Shown here: piece by piece, positions 34,920-42,958 of the stretch | Position numbering within the stretch: the stretch's first letter is position 1 | Layout of the letters: every line of letters begins with the position of its first letter | Assembly (NCBI GenBank): GCA_963709075.1 | Contig: CAVPUY010000005.1 | Coordinates: 1,053,647 to 1,117,646, forward strand | Direction: 5' to 3' | From: Palsa-506 sp963709075 | GTDB taxonomy: Bacteria > Actinomycetota > Actinomycetes > Streptosporangiales > Streptosporangiaceae | DNA: 64,000 nt | Translations under genes and position numbers: made by a program | The notes under the pieces: model-generated | Told to the model about the DNA's origin: nothing | Database searches by the model: none | What the model saw: only the letters and a program-made list of their open reading frames with translations

Positions 34920-36440
34920 CTAGTACGGCAGCAGCCATTCACTAGCTGACCAGGGTGATATCGGCGTCGCGGGTGAGCCTGGCGCGGTGGTGGTACCAGC
35001 GTGAGCGGGCCTGGTGGCGGCGTTTCCAGCCGGACCAGTGGTCTGCGTGGCCGGGTGGGCTGGGCCGGGCGAGGGCTGCGGTGAGCAGGCGGCTGATTTC
35101 GGGGATGGTCAGCGGGATCATCCCGGGATCGGGCGGTGCGAGCTGGCCGGGCCTGGCCGGCGGGGCGGCCTGGGTGTCGGTGCGGTCGCGGAGCTGGGCG
35201 GCGGTGATGGCGCAGATGGCCAGGGCGGCCATGACCAGCATCGTGTGCCGGGCGATCGCGGTGTAGAGGCGGACCTGGGACTGGTCCAGGCCGAAGCAGT
35301 CCTTGCTGAACTCGAAGTCCTCTTCTACCGGCCAGCGCAGCCCGGCGGCCCGGACCAGCCGCGTCATCGTGACCGGCTGGCCTTCGGGCACGTAGCAGTA
35401 GTGAAAGGCCAGCTCGCCGGACCTGAGGTGGCGGATCAGCAGGTGATGGCACGGCGAGGCGGTGCCGATCCAGGCCCACGCGTACCAGCGGGCGCCCTTG
35501 GAGCCCTTCCCGGCCGAGCGGGTCTCCCAGCGGCGGATGTCCCTGAGCAGCTGGCTGGCGGCCTGCGCGCAGGTGAGCGTGATCCCGCGGGCCAGGGTGA
35601 GGCGGAAGTCCGACGGGACCCGCAGCACGTAGCCCTGGCCGTGTGCCTCGAAGCACTCCCGCAGCTCGGTGCAGCTTCCGTAGACCTCGTCCCCGCAGGC
35701 GAAATCGAAACGGATGCCATCAGCGGCCGCGTCAGCGCAGATATCGATGGCCAGCTGTCCTTTGGTGCGGAAGGCCAGGCCTGGCGGCAGTCCCATGGCC
35801 GCCGATTCCACCGGGTCGCTGATGTGCTCGGCAGGAATCCACTGCCGGGCGCCGATCAGCGCGTGCCCGGTGTCCTGCCGGACATAGGACAGGTGCACGG
35901 TACTGATCCCGTTCGCCACCTTGCCCGCGCACCCCAGATAGTGCCGCTTGACCCCGGCCGTGGCCCGGCCCTGCTTGAGCTGGCCGGTCTCATCAATCGC
36001 CCCGATCCGCAGGCCGCGGCGCCGCCCGCCCCGGCGGGCGGCATCATCCAGCCCGGCCACCGCGAACCGGCGCACCACGCCCATCGCGGCAAAGGCGTCC
36101 CAGGCGGCCCGGTTCAGCAGCCGCTGGGTCCGCTCCGGCGTGCGGTCCCCGGCGCGCTCGGCGATCGACCAGCCGTTCCGCCTCGGCAGGCCGCTGCTCA
36201 CGGCGGCGACATACTTCCCGGCCTGCAGCCACGGCTCCACCCGCGCGAAACACGGCCGCAGCAGCCCGAGCAGCTCCCCGCGCTTACGCCTGCCCAGGCG
36301 CGCGCCTATCCTGACGGCAGCAGCCGTCTCCGGTTTTGTTGTCTTCACAAACGCATGATCGCGAGGCGGCTGCACCTTCCCCGACCCGGGCTACCTCACG
36401 CCGCCCCAGGTCACAACCCCAATGGCTGCTGCCGTACTAG
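34920..36440 (-). mobile_element. IS701-family insertion sequence, apparently intact
   Basis: Bounded by perfect 20-bp inverted repeats (34920-34939 and 36421-36440). The outermost CTAG on both sides is self-complementary and could be a 4-bp target duplication instead of part of the repeat. One transposase gene fills the element. Inserted just downstream of arsM. Confidence 0.85.
34942..36375 (-). CDS. IS701-family DDE transposase
   Basis: 477 aa. N-terminal region RRNGWSIAERAGDRTPERTQRLLNRAAWD; first catalytic Asp in IGAIDETGQLKQG, second in FACGDEVYG, and Glu in RWPVEEDFEFSKDCFGLDQSQVR, the standard IS701 DDE layout. No frame damage seen. Confidence 0.9.
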   Translation of the reverse strand: MQPPRDHAFVKTTKPETAAAVRIGARLGRRKRGELLGLLRPCFARVEPWLQAGKYVAAVSSGLPRRNGWSIAERAGDRTPERTQRLLNRAAWDAFAAMGVVRRFAVAGLDDAARRGGRRRGLRIGAIDETGQLKQGRATAGVKRHYLGCAGKVANGISTVHLSYVRQDTGHALIGARQWIPAEHISDPVESAAMGLPPGLAFRTKGQLAIDICADAAADGIRFDFACGDEVYGSCTELRECFEAHGQGYVLRVPSDFRLTLARGITLTCAQAASQLLRDIRRWETRSAGKGSKGARWYAWAWIGTASPCHHLLIRHLRSGELAFHYCYVPEGQPVTMTRLVRAAGLRWPVEEDFEFSKDCFGLDQSQVRLYTAIARHTMLVMAALAICAITAAQLRDRTDTQAAPPARPGQLAPPDPGMIPLTIPEISRLLTAALARPSPPGHADHWSGWKRRHQARSRWYHHRARLTRDADITLVS

Positions 36441-37272
36441 CTTCCTGATCTTGTGCGTCCTTCTTGTCACCATGATCTATTTGCTTGTTGACTTGTGCTA
36501 CGGCCGGTGCCGCGAGGCTCGGTTGAGGTGACCGGCGGGACGCCGCACCGGGCTGAGTGACGTCGCCGATATCTGCACTATCGAGCTGTCAGACGTACGC
36601 GTCGTATGCTTTACGCTCAGTGGTCAGCGCATAGAGGGAGCCGCCACGTCGCGAGCCAGATCAGTGGCCGGTGCCACGATCGGGATATCCGGGTACTTGC
36701 GGTGCCGATGCGCATCGAGAACGGCGAGAAGGAGCAGCTGAACATTGGCCGCGCCCAGCCCGGGCGAAGTTCGAGGGCTTGCCTGAGGGGCTGACCCAGG
36801 AGATATCGGCGCAGTACTAAGGGCTCGGTCGAGGTTCCGTACATGCCGTTTTATGCCTTCGAGGAACACTGGCGATGTTTGGCGACGATCCCAGATCACC
36901 GGCGTCACTGCTCGCCTCGCTGACCGTCGTCTGATGCCAGCTTCCGTCATCCGGCATCGACAGAACCCTGGCCGTACTTCGTGACCGCTACAGACGCACA
37001 AACGACAAGACAGCACACGACGCCGGGCCTGACGGTAACCAGCTTGGTAACCCCCCCGGAAACAATGCCGCTGACCTGCGAGAAGACGCCCACCCGGTCC
37101 TGGACCTCTTGCCATCGTGCAAGAGCTAAGCCTAGGACGCGAAATAGCCTCTGAACTGCGGAAACACCTATCTGCTGCATCCCGGTCCCAGCCCGGTCCA
37201 GTGCCAGAAGAGCAGACCCGGGCGCGTATCCAAGCCACGAACACGCCTCTGACCTGCGGATATGTAACGAAG
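36441..37272. other. Element end with gene debris
   Basis: Over 800 bp without an intact gene. On the + strand near 36765-36823 an open stretch reads ARAKFEGLPEGLTQEISAQY before a stop, looking like a protein C-terminus of unknown family. GGTAACCAGCTTGGTAACC at about 37031 repeats the text at 27519. A 7-bp hairpin CTCTTGC/GCAAGAG (37106-37125) resembles the anticodon-stem sequence of the nearby tRNA fragment. Confidence 0.4.
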
Positions 37273-37314
37273 TGGAGCTACGGAGACTCGAACTCCGGAC
37301 CTCTTGCATGCCAT
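37273..37314 (-). repeat. tRNA-Ala(GGC) 3'-half, att-like copy C
   Basis: Same 42-nt unit; T-stem CGGAG/CTCCG around TTCGAGT, like copy A. It marks the module 2/3 junction. Confidence 0.8.
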
Positions 37315-37470
37315 ACAAACTCCGGCCGTCGCCACATGTGGCTGGACGTGGCCCTGCGTGGCGTTCACCTGCGCCTTCCGTGGCTGCATGTGGCCTGGCG
37401 TGGCCTGGTGTCGCTGCACGTTGGCTCCCCACTTGGCTCCCAGAGCTCCTTAGCGCCGCTAATTTTCGAT
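37315..37470. repeat. Element-end repeat beside copy C
   Basis: About 155 bp nearly identical to 49215-49370, at a constant offset of 11,900 bp. Contains short direct repeats around CGTGGC/ATGTGGC every 10-20 bp and the doublet TTGGCTCCCCACTTGGCTCC, consistent with recombinase arm sites. In the minus direction one frame is conserved between the copies (KISGA, EPSGEPTCSD), possibly an integrase 3' end remnant. Confidence 0.7.
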
Positions 37471-37551
37471 GCTCCGGATATCCAAACATGCACGGGCCGC
37501 CACGCAGCTCTGCTCCAGCCCGCTAGCCGGGCATCCCCGGCGGTTACCCGC

Positions 37552-38347
37552 TCACCGGGCCGCTGGCAGCGGTCCGGCGGCGGGCGATCTGATGCCGGAG
37601 GCCGGGCGCGGCATGCGCAGCCGGAGTACCGCCAGCCCGAGCAGGGCGAAGGCGGCCGTCCAGGCCAGCGAGAGCCCGGCCATGCTCGGCCAGCGTCTGG
37701 TGGTGGAAGGCTCCGGCGGCCGCGAACTGAGTCGGGGCGTAAGAGGGGAAGAACTCCAGCAGCGGCTTGTTCGCCAGCGGGTTGTCGACCGGGTTCTCCA
37801 GGAATGTGTCCAGCATGGAGATCATGATGATCAGGAAGAAGCCTTCCAGGTCTCCCCGGACCACAACTCCGATCAGCAGGCCGAATGCGGCGTAGGTCGC
37901 AGCGGCCAGCATGAACGTGACCGCGATGCTCCACACCGCGGCGGGTCGCCAGAAGAACAGCAGGATGATCGCGGCGTAGGCGCCGACGGCGACGGCCTGG
38001 ACCAGCGCGGCGCTGGTCTTGGCGGCGATGAGCGCGGCAGGCCGGTACCCAGACAGCACCAGGCGCCGGTCGAAGGGTGCAGCGCGGCGGACCGCGGCGA
38101 ACACCACGAATCCGGTGATGAGGGTGATGGCGCTGAGCCCAGCGGTGATCAGCGTGAGGTCGTGGGCGTCCACTATCAGCGTGGCACCCGTGGCGCGCAG
38201 CCTGAAGCCAGTGCCGGCGTGCGGGATCATAGCGCCGATCAGGAGATACCACACCGGGACGAAGACAACGAGCAGGACCCAGGCGAGCCGGTTGCGGACC
38301 TGCCCGGCCAGGCTGAGCCGGATAGCGACATCAAGCTGCTGGCGCAT
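37552..38347 (-). CDS. ABC transporter membrane subunit
   Basis: Polytopic protein with about six TM helices (LAWVLLVVFVPVWYLLIGAM; LTLITAGLSAITLITGFVVFAA). The last helix lies in a shifted frame: one extra base near 37679-37682 separates FHHQTLAEH from AGLSLAWTAAFALLGLAVLRL, and the repaired frame stops at 37552. Start ATG 38347 overlaps the ATPase end. ABC-2-like two-gene exporter with the adjacent ATPase; substrate unknown. Confidence 0.72.
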
Positions 38348-38954
38348 GCCTGCTTGCCTCCTCATCGATCCTGCCGTCCTTCAAGTGGCAGATTCGGTCG
38401 AAACGCTCCTGCTCGAACACCAGGTGGCTGATGACCACGGTCGCGGTCCCCATTGCTCTCAGCTCTTCGGTGAGATCCCAGAAGGCCAGGTAGGTCTGCC
38501 AATCGAAACCCTGGTAGGGCTCGTCCAGGAGGAGTACCGGCGGGTCATGCATCAGGGCCAGGGTCAGGCTGAGTTTCTGCCTGGTCCCGCCCGACAGGGT
38601 GCCGGCCGGTTCACCGCGGCAGGCGGAGTAGCCCAGCCGCTCAATCAGTTCCCGGGCTCGTCTCGGTGATCCGATCCCGTACGCAGCCTGGAAGTAACGC
38701 ACGTGCTGATCCACAGTGAGCGCGTCGTCGAGCACAACTGCCTGCGGGCAGTAACCCGGCCTGCCCTGGATCACCACGGTGCCCTCGTCAGGGCGGAGGT
38801 CACTGGCGAGGATGCGGAGCAAGGTGGTCTTCCCGCTCCCGTTCTCGCCGACCACCGCGACCATTTCCCCGGCCATGATCTCAAGATCAAGCCCGGCCAG
38901 CACCTCGCGCCGGCCAAACCACTTGCGGATTCCCCGCGCTACCAGTCCGGTCAT
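38331..38954 (-). CDS. ABC transporter ATP-binding protein
   Basis: 207 aa. Walker A GENGSGKTT, signature LSGGTRQKL, Walker B PPVLLLDEPYQGFD, H-loop ISHLVFEQER. Typical of ABC-2 exporters. Start ATG 38954; the frame is open upstream but that sequence lies in an IS end. Overlaps the permease start by 17 bp. Confidence 0.87.
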   Translation of the reverse strand: MTGLVARGIRKWFGRREVLAGLDLEIMAGEMVAVVGENGSGKTTLLRILASDLRPDEGTVVIQGRPGYCPQAVVLDDALTVDQHVRYFQAAYGIGSPRRARELIERLGYSACRGEPAGTLSGGTRQKLSLTLALMHDPPVLLLDEPYQGFDWQTYLAFWDLTEELRAMGTATVVISHLVFEQERFDRICHLKDGRIDEEASRHAPAA

Positions 38955-39180
38955 TGCCGCCGCCTTTCGCTTCCAGCCCGGCACTGCCAGCCTGCGCCAG
39001 GCCTTTCGTGTCAACAAGGGAGGTACCTGGCCAGTACCAGTGCGCCTAGCACCACCACCTCCCGGTAACCGCCGTATGCGTACTGGATCGGCGCGCACTG
39101 TTACCTGCGGCCTGGGCAGACATTCGGACTGATATTCAACAAGCAGCTCGCGGACATCCGGTTTTTCACTGGCATGCCAG

Positions 39181-40091
39181 TGAGCCTTTTTCATCCTTCG
39201 GTCTCGCGGGCCTGAAGAACGTGGATGGCCTTGGCGAGATGGCCGGCCCGTCAGGGGCAGCAGCGTAGTTTCCGCAGGATGCGCCACGTCTTGAGCTGGG
39301 CGTTGGCGCGTTCCCCCACTCCGCGCAGCCGGGCGTGGGCGCGGTTGGCGTCTTTCTGCGATTCTGGCTTCCCGCGGCCCTTGTGGGGGGTGAGCAGCGG
39401 CTGGCCGGCGCCGTGATAGCCCTTGTCCGCCAGCACGATCAGCCCGGCTGCGGCCAGCTCGCGCAGGATGCCCCAGATCCAGGCGGCGCTGAGGTCGTTG
39501 GCGGCACCTGGAAGTGGCCCGGACACCCACACGATGTCACCGTCGGGAGTCGAGATGACCTGGAGGTTCATGCCGTGGCGGCGGTGCTTACCCGAGTAGA
39601 ACGGCCGGTCTGCCGCGACGCGGTCGATGGGAACTAACGTGCCGTCGATGATGATGGAGGCGTGCCCGGCCTTCCTTGCTGCCGCGAGTGCCGTGCGGAG
39701 CTTCGGTGATCGGTCGGCGAGTTGCGCCACCGTCTCGGTCACGTACCGCCACGCGGTCGCGGTGCCGATCCCGAACCCGGCCGCCAGGTCTGCGAACGTC
39801 TCTCCTTTGCGCAGGTAGGCCAGCACCAGCAGTGCCTGCTCTGTGGGGTTCAGCTTGCGCCACGGCGACCCGATCCTCACCCGGTGACGGCGGATGACTC
39901 CTGCGGTGAAGACGACGGTCCGGGACGACAACGGCAGCGCGGAAGGGTAGAACAGCATGGAAGCCCCTTGGCGGATGGTCTTGATTGTGGTGATCGATCC
40001 ACATACCAGGGGTTTCACTACGTCTCAAGCCGCCACGCCGCCCTGATCAGGGCCCTACGCCACCCAACCCAGGATCAGGACGAAAAGCTCA
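39181..40091 (-). mobile_element. IS5-like insertion sequence
   Basis: Ends carry imperfect inverted repeats: TGAGCCTTTTTCATCCT at 39181-39197 and AGGACGAAAAGCTCA at 40077-40091. A solo copy of the left end, exactly inverted, lies at 42392-42408. Confidence 0.7.
39251..40018 (-). CDS. IS5-family transposase (DDE_Tnp_4 with HTH)
   Basis: 255 aa (or 235 aa from ATG 39958). Helix-turn-helix LNPTEQALLVLAYLRKGETFADLAAGFGIGTATAWRYV; DDE residues in IIIDGTLVPIDR, GAANDLSAAW/VLADKGYHGAG and the C-terminal GVGERANAQLKTW. Apparently intact. Confidence 0.85.
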   Translation of the reverse strand: MKPLVCGSITTIKTIRQGASMLFYPSALPLSSRTVVFTAGVIRRHRVRIGSPWRKLNPTEQALLVLAYLRKGETFADLAAGFGIGTATAWRYVTETVAQLADRSPKLRTALAAARKAGHASIIIDGTLVPIDRVAADRPFYSGKHRRHGMNLQVISTPDGDIVWVSGPLPGAANDLSAAWIWGILRELAAAGLIVLADKGYHGAGQPLLTPHKGRGKPESQKDANRAHARLRGVGERANAQLKTWRILRKLRCCP

Positions 40092-40181
40092 ATGTGGCCC
40101 CTGTCGTTACCGGCAGGTTCCCTGCTTGTTCGCCGGGAGGCTCCCCGGGGCGGCCTGGGTTGAGATGCTCTGCGGCCGGTA

Positions 40182-40730
40182 TCAGTCGGCCGTTGCCTCG
40201 GCCGGGCCGACTGGGCCGCTCGGGTTGACCTCGTCCTGTGCCAGGTCAGAGCGGAAAGCGTCGTAGTAAGCCTCGTATATCAGGTCGGATTCGCGAGCTC
40301 GCTGGTGCCGCAGTCCGGTCAGTACCCATGTCAGCCGCTGCCGGATGTCGGGGAAGTCCGCCTTGTGGCCAGCCTGGCTGTCGAGTTCTTTCCGCAACGC
40401 GGTTATCGCGTCGCGGATCTGGCCATAGTGAACGCGCAGGCCGCGGGCGCGGTTGCGCAGCCAGGGCTGAGTGCGCGCGATGTCGGATAGCAGGCTGTCG
40501 GGCTGAGCGGCGTTGTCCGCCTCGTCCCGGGCTGCCTTGCTGAGCACCCCAAGGGTGCGGCGCACGTCGGTGAGCCAGGCCTCCTCGCGGTGCGGAGCGG
40601 CTGACCCGAGCGCGGCTTCCAGTTGCTGCATTGCCAGCAGTGTGCGGTCCTGGTCGGCATGCCGCTGCTCCTCCCGGTGACGTCGTGCATCGGCCAGCCC
40701 GTGGCCCGGATCCTGCTCTGCGGAAGTCAC
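40182..40730 (-). CDS. Hypothetical helical protein beside hsp20
   Basis: 182 aa, mostly amphipathic helix (DQDRTLLAMQQLEAALGSAA; VRRTLGVLSKAARDEADNAAQ; LRKELDSQAGHKADFPDIRQRLTWVLTGLRHQRARESDLIYEAYY), acidic C-tail, no TM. Hemerythrin-like length but no His pattern. Thirty bp downstream of hsp20, same strand, so likely cotranscribed. Function unknown. Confidence 0.6.
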   Translation of the reverse strand: MTSAEQDPGHGLADARRHREEQRHADQDRTLLAMQQLEAALGSAAPHREEAWLTDVRRTLGVLSKAARDEADNAAQPDSLLSDIARTQPWLRNRARGLRVHYGQIRDAITALRKELDSQAGHKADFPDIRQRLTWVLTGLRHQRARESDLIYEAYYDAFRSDLAQDEVNPSGPVGPAEATAD

Positions 40731-40759
40731 TTTCGTCTCCTTCTGGCACCACTGTGCGG

Positions 40760-41347
40760 TCAGTACCAGGACGCACAGCGCTCTGGGCGCGGCCGGTGCG
40801 GCACGGAAGCATGCCCGCGGACGGAAACTGCACTGGCGAGCCCTTGCGGCCGGTTCCGGCGAGCACCCGGCCAGGGCCGGGAGCGCCGCGGCCGGCGGCC
40901 CCGCGGCGCTCCCGGCGCATGCCGGTAGGCGGTGACCTGCTTGTGGTCCTCGTGCCCAGTGACGGCGATGGTGCGGGGCTTGGCCTGCTCGTGCACCGGG
41001 ATCGTGAGGGTGAGGATCCCAGCACTGTAGTCGGCGGCAATGCTGTCGGCGTCCAGGGTGTCACCCAGGAACACCTGCCGGGTGAATACCCCGGCCGGGC
41101 GCTCGGCGACCAGCATCTCGGCGCCCTCTACCTGTTCGGGCCGTCGCTGGGCCCGGACGGTCAAGACATTCTGCTCCACTGTCAGCTCGATCGAGTCGGC
41201 GCTGACGCCGGGCAGGTCGAAGTGAATATAGAAGGTGTCGCTCTTGCGGTAGGCATCCATCGGCATCGCCGCCGGGCGGGCAGCGGTGCCAAGTACCTGC
41301 TGGGTGAGCCGGTCGAGTTCGCGGAACGGGTCGGTACGCACAAGCAT
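40760..41347 (-). CDS. hsp20: Small heat-shock protein, Hsp20/alpha-crystallin family
   Basis: 195 aa, ATG 41347 after GAGGAGG. Alpha-crystallin domain about residues 30-125 (DTFYIHFDLPGVSADSIELTVEQNVLTVRAQRR; YSAGILTLTIPVHEQAKPRTIAV). ATP-independent holdase. The family usually ends near HKQVTA; here a further 50 residues of Arg/Pro-rich sequence follow, perhaps from a lost stop or frameshift. Divergent from dnaJ-hspR. Confidence 0.88.
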   Translation of the reverse strand: MLVRTDPFRELDRLTQQVLGTAARPAAMPMDAYRKSDTFYIHFDLPGVSADSIELTVEQNVLTVRAQRRPEQVEGAEMLVAERPAGVFTRQVFLGDTLDADSIAADYSAGILTLTIPVHEQAKPRTIAVTGHEDHKQVTAYRHAPGAPRGRRPRRSRPWPGARRNRPQGLASAVSVRGHASVPHRPRPERCASWY

Positions 41348-41518
41348 TGCTGCAAGCCTCCTCGCCAGCGGTGATGGTCGTCTGTCTTGGGCACGGTGCC
41401 CGCTCATGTATATAACACGCCATCCCCTTATCTGACAAGACTCGACTTAGATTTAATCACCATGCATACTGAGGTAAGCGCACAGTACGTGCCCACAGGA
41501 AACCCCAGGGAGGCGGCC
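41348..41518. promoter_or_regulatory. Divergent hsp20 / dnaJ-hspR control region
   Basis: Locally AT-rich (TATATAACAC; TTAGATTTAATCACC) with CAAGACTCGACTTAG at about 41437-41451, a degenerate dyad that may correspond to an HspR (HAIR) site whose consensus is CTTGAGT-N7-ACTCAAG. Regulation of both sides by the HspR-type protein encoded here is likely by analogy. Confidence 0.45.
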
Positions 41519-41995
41519 ATGCGCGGCGAACGCGACCCCTACCAGGCACTCGGTCTCGGCGCTGACGCCAGCACCGCGGACATCTCCCGCGCCTACCGGC
41601 AGCTCGCGCGCGCCCTTCACCCCGACTCACAACCTGGCGATGCCGCCGCGGCAGACCAGTTCCGGGCCGTCTCGGATGCCTACGAGCTGCTATCCGACCC
41701 TGCCCGGCGGACCGACTGGGACCGCCGCCACCTCCGCCAGGCCAGCAGCCTGCAGCGGGCGCCGGGCCGCTCAGCTCCTTCCCAGGGGTCCGCCGGGCCG
41801 CAGATCTGGCCCCTGTCCCCTGTTGCGGCGAATCCCACGCCCCCGCACCCCGCCCTGTGGGCCGGCCCGGTGTACGTCGAACCCGCACCCGGCGCAGCGG
41901 GCCCCGCCGGGCTGGCACACCCCCAGCCGGGCTACGGTGACCTCGCCTGGATCCTGGAACGGCTGCTGGCAGGCCGCTGGGATCCGCGATGGTAA
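41519..41995 (+). CDS. J-domain protein (DnaJ-like)
   Basis: 158 aa. ATG 41519 with GGGAGG upstream; an in-frame ATG at 41462 gives 19 more residues. J domain at residues 5-70: DPYQALGLGADASTADISRAYRQLARALHPDSQPGDA with the HPD motif. The rest is Pro/Ala-rich, with no zinc-finger or substrate domain, so a short co-chaperone. Overlaps the hspR start by 7 bp. Confidence 0.85.
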   Translation: MRGERDPYQALGLGADASTADISRAYRQLARALHPDSQPGDAAAADQFRAVSDAYELLSDPARRTDWDRRHLRQASSLQRAPGRSAPSQGSAGPQIWPLSPVAANPTPPHPALWAGPVYVEPAPGAAGPAGLAHPQPGYGDLAWILERLLAGRWDPRW

Positions 41996-42333
41996 GCCCC
42001 CACTGGGAAGCCGACCCGGCCCAGGGCCTGTACAGCATCTCGATCGCCGCCGCGCTTGCCGGACTGCACCCGCAGACCCTGCGGATCTACGAGCGGGAAG
42101 GCCTGCTCGATCCCGGACGCAGCGCCGGCGGCACCCGCCGCTACAGCCATAACGACATCACCCGCCTGCTGGAGATCACTGCCCTCACCGGCGACGGACT
42201 CAACCTCGCCGGCATCCGCCGCGTCCTGGCCCTGCAAGAAGAAACCCGCCAGCTCCACGCCGAGATCGCCCGGCTCAAAGCCGCCCACCGCCGCACCACA
42301 GGCCCTCCCTCCAGCGCTCCCGACCGCCCTTAA
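41989..42333 (+). CDS. hspR: MerR-family regulator, HspR-like
   Basis: 114 aa. N-terminal MerR winged helix YSISIAAALAGLHPQTLRIYEREGLLDPGRSAGGTRRYSHNDITRLLEI, then coiled coil (LALQEETRQLHAEIARLKAAH). HspR represses dnaK/dnaJ-type operons and is released on heat shock. Here it is paired with a short dnaJ and hsp20 rather than dnaK-grpE. Confidence 0.85.
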   Translation: MVSPHWEADPAQGLYSISIAAALAGLHPQTLRIYEREGLLDPGRSAGGTRRYSHNDITRLLEITALTGDGLNLAGIRRVLALQEETRQLHAEIARLKAAHRRTTGPPSSAPDRP

Positions 42334-42958
42334 CATCACGCCCAGTTCCGGGGCGAATACGAAACATCCGTGCGGGCCTGCGCCCAGGATCAGGATGAAA
42401 AAGGCTCAGTGCCTATCGCAGAGACCGCCGCTACCTTGGCCCGGACCAGGCAGCACGATCTCCGGCTTGCTCGCCGCCATCAGGAAATACCGGCTGCCTG
42501 CCTCACCTGGTTCGTCGTGAACGGCAAGGGGCCTGGCCGCTGGAGGTCTGCCATTCCAGAATGGTCAGCCAGTTGTCTGTCAGCCATGCCAGGGTCTGCT
42601 GAGCTCAAGCGGCCTGATGCGCGGGATCCGGTCCCGCCGTTACACGAGATGCTGGCGGCCCGGGCGAAGGCTGGCTGCTGGTATCGACAAAGTAACCGCC
42701 CCGCCGACCATGCCGGCATGCTGCCGCCCGCCGGCGGCGGCCGGGTGGCGATCACGAGCGAGAGTACGCTCTGACCGCCCGGCAAGGTCACGGACGTCAG
42801 CGCGGGCGTTCAGGGTGTCCGGGTCCTCTGCCCCGGCGGGATCCGCTCACTGGCACGTGCCCGGCGGGCATGGCAAGGCGATGTGCGGATAGCACCACCG
42901 TGCGCCGGTGGTGCCTGCATCCTTGACCGCAGACGGTGCTGGTAGCTGAATTCCCACT
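42334..42958. other. No gene; contains a solo IS end
   Basis: About 625 bp. The only recognised feature is the solo inverted IS end at 42392-42408. Confidence 0.5.
42392..42408 (-). repeat. Solo IS5-like terminal repeat
   Basis: Exact 17-nt inverted match to 39181-39197, and the preceding CCCAGGATCAGGA also precedes the real right end at 40077. It brackets the IS, the helical protein, hsp20, dnaJ and hspR as a possible composite unit of 3.2 kb. Confidence 0.6.

Noticed and set aside
37106..37125. CTCTTGC hairpin as a fifth tRNA fragment
   Set aside because: Only the anticodon-stem-like 7 bp match; the T-arm and acceptor are missing, so it may be coincidental.
38955..39530. N-terminal extension of the ABC ATPase to 39530
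   Set aside because: The extension crosses an IS terminal repeat and has no domain; ATG 38954 gives a complete ATPase.
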